A DNA stretch of 64,000 nucleotides from Polycyclovorans sp964425915. GTDB lineage: Bacteria > Pseudomonadota > Gammaproteobacteria > Nevskiales > Nevskiaceae. The DNA lies in contig CAYROO010000002.1 in NCBI GenBank assembly GCA_964425915.1, positions 248,001 to 312,000 on the forward strand, written 5' to 3'. The position numbers and the translations under genes are program-made. The notes beneath the pieces were generated by a model. The model saw only the letters and a program-made list of their open reading frames with translations, did not search any database and was not told the DNA's origin. Below, piece after piece: positions 60,694 to 64,000 of this stretch (within the stretch, counting starts at the first letter, position 1; each line of letters begins with the position of its first letter).

Positions 60694-61476
60694 ATGCGTT
60701 TTGACGGCAAGACCGTATTCGTCGCCGGCGGCAGCACCGGCATCAATTTCGGCATCGCCCGCGCCTTTGGTGTTGCGGGCGCCAAGGTCGCGGTGCTCAG
60801 CCGCAACCCCGAGCGGGTGGCCGCCGCCGTGACGCAGTTGCAGGCCGAAGGCGTGACGGCGCTGGGTCAGGCCGCCGATGTTCGCGACTATCCGGCCCTG
60901 GAGCAGGCGTTTGCCATGGTGGCGGCGGAGTGGGGGCCGTTGGATGTGCTGATTTCCGGCGCCGCAGGCAACTTCATGGCGCCGGCCGAAGCCTTGTCCG
61001 CCAATGGCTTCAAGACGGTGGTGGATATCGACCTGCTGGGCACCTTCAACGCCATGCGCGCCGCGTTTCCACACCTGCGCGCGCCCGGTGCGGCCATCGT
61101 CAACATCACGGCGCCGCAGTCGTGGCTGCCGACGCCGCTGCAGATTCACGTCTGCGCAGCCAAGGCCGGGATTGACCAGGTCACCCGTACCGCCGCCATG
61201 GAGTGGGGACCGCGCGGGATACGCGTCAACGCGATCGCGCCAGGGCCCATCGCCGACACCGAGGGCATGCGCCGACTGGCACCGACGGCTGCCGCCGAAC
61301 AGGCCTGGACCGAGGGGGTCCCGCTGCGCCGCTGGGGGCAGAAGGCCGATATCGCACAGGCCGCGATGTGGCTGTGCTCGGAGGCCGCCAGCTACGTGAC
61401 CGGGGCGATCCTGCCGGTGGACGGCGGCTTTTCGCTGGGCGGCTCGGCCGCCATGTCGCGCGCCGTCACCGCCTGA
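60694..61476 (+). CDS. SDR-family oxidoreductase, 2,4-dienoyl-CoA reductase-like
   Basis: 260-aa short-chain dehydrogenase. The NADP-binding loop is VFVAGGSTGINFGIARAF with SRNPERV after strand 2 (NADPH preference), and the Rossmann motif NAG is replaced by SGAAGNF. The usual YxxxK is not present; instead HVCAAKAGID keeps only the Lys. This pattern is seen in peroxisomal-type 2,4-dienoyl-CoA reductases, which lack the SDR tyrosine. The C-terminus has GPIADTEGMRRL and GAILPVDGG. It would help degrade unsaturated fatty acids. ATG 60694 follows GAGGAG. Confidence 0.82.
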   Translation: MRFDGKTVFVAGGSTGINFGIARAFGVAGAKVAVLSRNPERVAAAVTQLQAEGVTALGQAADVRDYPALEQAFAMVAAEWGPLDVLISGAAGNFMAPAEALSANGFKTVVDIDLLGTFNAMRAAFPHLRAPGAAIVNITAPQSWLPTPLQIHVCAAKAGIDQVTRTAAMEWGPRGIRVNAIAPGPIADTEGMRRLAPTAAAEQAWTEGVPLRRWGQKADIAQAAMWLCSEAASYVTGAILPVDGGFSLGGSAAMSRAVTA

Positions 61477-61488
61477 CGCGATGAGGCC

Positions 61489-61581
61489 TCAGCCGACACC
61501 GGCCAGGCAGAGAATGGCGACGGCAAAGACACTGGCGATGAACAGGGTGGCTTCGACCAGATCCTGACGTTCCTGGGTCAT
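61489..61581 (-). CDS. 30-aa single-pass membrane peptide (candidate)
   Basis: Short frame starting ATG 61581 with GGAGAG six bases upstream. The peptide has a polar start (MTQERQDLVEA) and one hydrophobic helix (TLFIASVFAVAILCLAGVG) that runs to the stop. The composition and ribosome site are those of small regulatory membrane proteins, but no family is recognised. Convergent with the SDR gene, whose stop is 12 bases away. Confidence 0.5.
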   Translation of the reverse strand: MTQERQDLVEATLFIASVFAVAILCLAGVG

Positions 61582-61696
61582 GACGACTCTCCGGCAAAAG
61601 GCCCGTGACGGGCGATGCGAGCAGACTAGTCGCACCCACGGCCCCGTCACGCCTTCAACGGATGATCGGCCCGGTTTCGCCGCACCGACGGCGGCG

Positions 61697-62431
61697 TCAG
61701 TCGCAACTGTCTGCCAGCAGCGGCCGGATCGCCGGAATGGTGCACAGCAGTTGCGCCAGGATGGCCGTGGGAATGTCGATCAGCGGGTTATCCCGCGCTG
61801 CCACACAGAACGGGAAGGCCGTGCCCCCGGCCCCACACAGGCTGGCAAAGCGGGCTTCCACACAGTCGCTGTTCCCGCCGGGTGGGCAGTAGGTCTGGAA
61901 CGATTCGCCGATGGGCTTCAGCAGGGCCATCCGGGCTTCTGCCGGCATCGCGGCGGTGACACTGCCACCGGCACAGGCGGCCAGACGGTCGCTGCCGGGG
62001 ACGCTGCAGAACACGCTGAATTGCGCCGTCAGGCACTCGGTGAGGGGCCGGGTGTGCAGCACCGCTTCCAAGCCGCCGCAACCCCAGGCGAAGCCACTGC
62101 GAACGCAATCAACGGCCTCCGGCAGAATGCCGTTGACGGCCGTATCGACCATGCAGAACTGGCTGATCAACTGTGTCACGGGTGGCGCCATCTCGCTGGC
62201 GTCGTTGCAGGCGGCACCCGCGTCCGTGCACTGCGCCACCAGCGATTCCGACAGGCACTGGCTGAAGTCGCTGCTGTCGTCCCCGGTCTGGGTCTGCGCG
62301 GCGCAGTGTTCGCCGGCTGATGCGACTGCGGCCTTGGCCGTCACCGGCTCGGCGCCGTTGCCGCCGCTGCAAGCCGACAGACCCATCGCCAACAGCCCGG
62401 CTCCGAGCAACCCCAAAATCCGTTTGTCCAT
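61697..62431 (-). CDS. Cysteine-rich lipoprotein of unknown function
   Basis: 244-aa predicted lipoprotein: a signal peptide with lipobox GLSAC after MDKRILGLLGAGLLAM, then a soluble domain with 16 further cysteines spread evenly (for example EHCAAQ, SQCLSE, AQCTDAGAAC, YCPPGGNSDC, LCGAGG, SCD at the very end). The even number points to eight disulfides in the periplasm. No domain family is recognised. ATG 62431 has AAGGGGTGGGGTG upstream. The thioredoxin gene lies just upstream on the same strand. Confidence 0.72.
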   Translation of the reverse strand: MDKRILGLLGAGLLAMGLSACSGGNGAEPVTAKAAVASAGEHCAAQTQTGDDSSDFSQCLSESLVAQCTDAGAACNDASEMAPPVTQLISQFCMVDTAVNGILPEAVDCVRSGFAWGCGGLEAVLHTRPLTECLTAQFSVFCSVPGSDRLAACAGGSVTAAMPAEARMALLKPIGESFQTYCPPGGNSDCVEARFASLCGAGGTAFPFCVAARDNPLIDIPTAILAQLLCTIPAIRPLLADSCD

Positions 62432-62513
62432 CACCCCACCCCTTGCCCTGACGCCGCGTGCCCGGCGCTTTTGCGACCGCTGCAGCGACGATAGCAATTT
62501 TCCTACAGGGTCA

Positions 62514-62948
62514 TCATCCCCGCGCCCCATGCTGCCGCGCCAAGGCCACCAACTGCGGCTGCCGCAGCAGGCCGGCTTGCTGGAAGCGCACAGCGCCATC
62601 AACGAAGACGGCAAAGGTGGGAATGCTGCGGATCTGGAAGCGGGCGGCCAGGGCTGGCTGGGCTTCAGTGTCCACCTTCAGGACCAGGGCCTGGCCCGCC
62701 AGATCACGGGCCGCCTTCTCCACCTCGGGCGCCGCCATCCGGCAGGGCCCGCACCAGGGCGCCCAGAAGTCGACCAGCACCGGCACGGTCGCGTCGGAGA
62801 TGACGGCATCGAAGGTGGCGGCATCGACGGCCAGCGGCTGATCCATGGGCGGCAGCGGCTGGTGACAGGCGCCACAGCGTCCCACGCGGTGTAAGTGCCG
62901 CGGCGGGATGCGGTTGCGGGCCTGGCAATGGGGGCAGGGTCGAATCAT
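62514..62948 (-). CDS. trxC: Thioredoxin 2 (zinc-ribbon thioredoxin)
   Basis: 144-aa protein with an N-terminal zinc ribbon (RPCPHCQARNRIP ... GRCGACHQPL, four Cys) and a C-terminal thioredoxin domain with active site FWAPWCGPCRMAAPEVEK and the cis-proline loop IRSIPTFAVF. This two-part layout defines TrxC, an oxidative-stress-linked cytosolic disulfide reductase. Upstream frame codons lack family similarity, so ATG 62948 is the start. Confidence 0.95.
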   Translation of the reverse strand: MIRPCPHCQARNRIPPRHLHRVGRCGACHQPLPPMDQPLAVDAATFDAVISDATVPVLVDFWAPWCGPCRMAAPEVEKAARDLAGQALVLKVDTEAQPALAARFQIRSIPTFAVFVDGAVRFQQAGLLRQPQLVALARQHGARG

Positions 62949-63013
62949 GGCGGGCTCCTGGATACACCCCTGTGTATGGGGGCGGCCCCGGCGCACTCAA
63001 CCTGGAACGAGCT

Positions 63014-64000
63014 TCATGCGCGGCTGGCGTCGCGCGGCTGCCATTGCTTGAGCAACTTGAACACCTTATCGGGCCGCGGCGACATCATTGCGGCCGCCGT
63101 CATCACACCGCCCATCAGCGCGCCCCCCACCCCGGCGGTCACCACATCCTGCCCGGTGGTATAGAGCCCCTTCACCGGCGTCACCGGGTGTAGCCAACGC
63201 TGGTTGAAGCGTTCGGGCGGGTGATCCAGCCCGTAAATCTCGCCGCGCTCGTAAGCGTTGAACCACACGGTCGACAGCGGCGTCGACAGCTCGCAGTAGT
63301 CGAGCCGGTCGCGCAGTTGCGGCATTTGCTGGTAAAGCCCTTCCAGCATGCGCTCGGTGAAGCGCTGCTTGAGCGCCTCGTAGTCCGTGCCGCGCTGGTT
63401 CCAGGTCTTGTCCGCCCAGGGTGCGAACCACTCATACTTGCCGAGGGTGATGACCTCTACCGTGCTGCGGTCCGGGTAGTGCTGTTCCCATTCCGGATCC
63501 TTGGCCGACGGAAACGAGATGTAGAGCATCGGCAGAGTGTTGAGCGGGTCGGCCAGAAACTGCTGCACGTTCCCTTCGTGATCGGCGTTGGGATACACCC
63601 AGAGGTTGGTTTTCGGCAGCCCCAGTTCGGCAGCCGTGCCCTTGAACCCGGCGTACAGACACAGGTGCCCGGACGAGGGTTTGACCTGCAACAGCTTTTC
63701 CGGGAAGCCGTGCCGCTGGCGCAGGTCGGCGTCCAGCAACTGTCCGAAGGTGAGGCGCGCACCGGCACCGCTGACCACGGCGTCGGCGCTGATCTCGCTG
63801 CCATCCGCCATCACCACGCCGGTGGCACGGTTGCCATCGGTGCGGATCCGGGCCACCCGTGCATAGGTGAATACCTCACCGCCGCCGGCCCGAATCACCG
63901 GGATGATGGTGTCGGCGATCTTCCAGGAGCCGCCGACCGGATAGTTGCCGCCGGCAAAGTAGTGTTTGGTGACCGCGGCGTGCATGAGGAATGAGGCCTC
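63014..64000 (-). CDS. Phytoene desaturase/carotenoid isomerase-type oxidoreductase (partial)
   Basis: C-terminal ~327 aa of an FAD-dependent NAD(P)/CrtI-superfamily protein; the N-terminus with the Rossmann motif lies beyond the right edge, since the frame stays open to base 64000. Seen here are YPVGGSWKIADTIIPVIRAGGGEVFTYARVARI (the CrtI-type substrate-domain entry), ADAVVSGAGARLTF, GLYTTGQDVVTAGVGGALMGGVMTAA (C-terminal FAD contact) and a basic tail. It resembles retinol saturase/CrtISO-type proteins, which act on polyenes, but the substrate is unknown. Confidence 0.85.
   Translation of the reverse strand, partial: EASFLMHAAVTKHYFAGGNYPVGGSWKIADTIIPVIRAGGGEVFTYARVARIRTDGNRATGVVMADGSEISADAVVSGAGARLTFGQLLDADLRQRHGFPEKLLQVKPSSGHLCLYAGFKGTAAELGLPKTNLWVYPNADHEGNVQQFLADPLNTLPMLYISFPSAKDPEWEQHYPDRSTVEVITLGKYEWFAPWADKTWNQRGTDYEALKQRFTERMLEGLYQQMPQLRDRLDYCELSTPLSTVWFNAYERGEIYGLDHPPERFNQRWLHPVTPVKGLYTTGQDVVTAGVGGALMGGVMTAAAMMSPRPDKVFKLLKQWQPRDASRA

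Noticed and set aside
1..64000. tRNA or rRNA genes
   Set aside because: I looked for cloverleaf-like stretches with TTCRA and a CCA end between the genes and saw none; a covariance search would be decisive.

Overview
The window is GC-rich, tightly packed chromosomal DNA of a gammaproteobacterium. The gene families (rubredoxin-fused AlkB, wax-ester synthase, FadL porin, Tat-exported flavoenzymes, type I-F CRISPR) recall hydrocarbon-using Nevskiales/Solimonadaceae or a relative of Xanthomonadales. That placement is an inference from gene content, because the window holds no rRNA or other phylogenetic marker.

Layout. Bases 1-10 kb: the end of a cytochrome bd/CIO oxidase operon, mscL-fbp, an SDR epimerase whose start codon overlaps that of a divergent 2Fe-2S flavin reductase, a large lipoprotein, an L,D-transpeptidase and a molybdopterin oxidoreductase. 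10-22 kb: a membrane adenylate cyclase, several exported enzymes (PhoX-like protein, lactone oxidase coupled to a PLP enzyme, lipoprotein lipase), alkB-rubredoxin with a divergent AraC regulator and a clear direct-repeat operator, a CsbD/DUF4398/OmpA stress-type cluster and a Crp/Fnr regulator. 24-39.5 kb is an accessory defence/addiction region: brnT-brnA plus a second CopG-type antitoxin, a broken TIGR02574 addiction gene, hipBA with a three-box operator region, an IS3-family remnant, a 34-repeat CRISPR array and a complete-order type I-F cas operon (cas1, cas2-3, csy1-4), all cas genes on the minus strand. 39.6-64 kb: core and lipid metabolism, namely acyl-CoA dehydrogenase, SlyD-like PPIase, P450, acyltransferase, hemE-pyrF, WS/DGAT, hrpA, fadL, a five-gene CoA operon (CoA-transferase, MaoC hydratase, citramalyl/malyl-CoA lyase type enzyme, scoAB), a nuclease-XPD helicase fusion, a dienoyl-CoA reductase-like SDR, a 30-aa membrane peptide, a cysteine-rich lipoprotein, thioredoxin 2 and a carotenoid-isomerase-type oxidoreductase cut by the window edge.

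Most notable: the cas2-3 gene is split into three frames. One break is a tandem triplication of a 7-bp unit in the helicase region. One copy, or four, would restore the frame, so this tract could act as a slippage switch. The second break is a single missing base near the HD domain. Correcting both gives one uninterrupted frame of 1158 codons. Heptamers of the same GGGAA(T/G)C type recur between genes elsewhere in the window. The CRISPR array shows a clean switch between two repeat variants differing at two positions, and its old end abuts an IS3 terminus, which suggests truncation.
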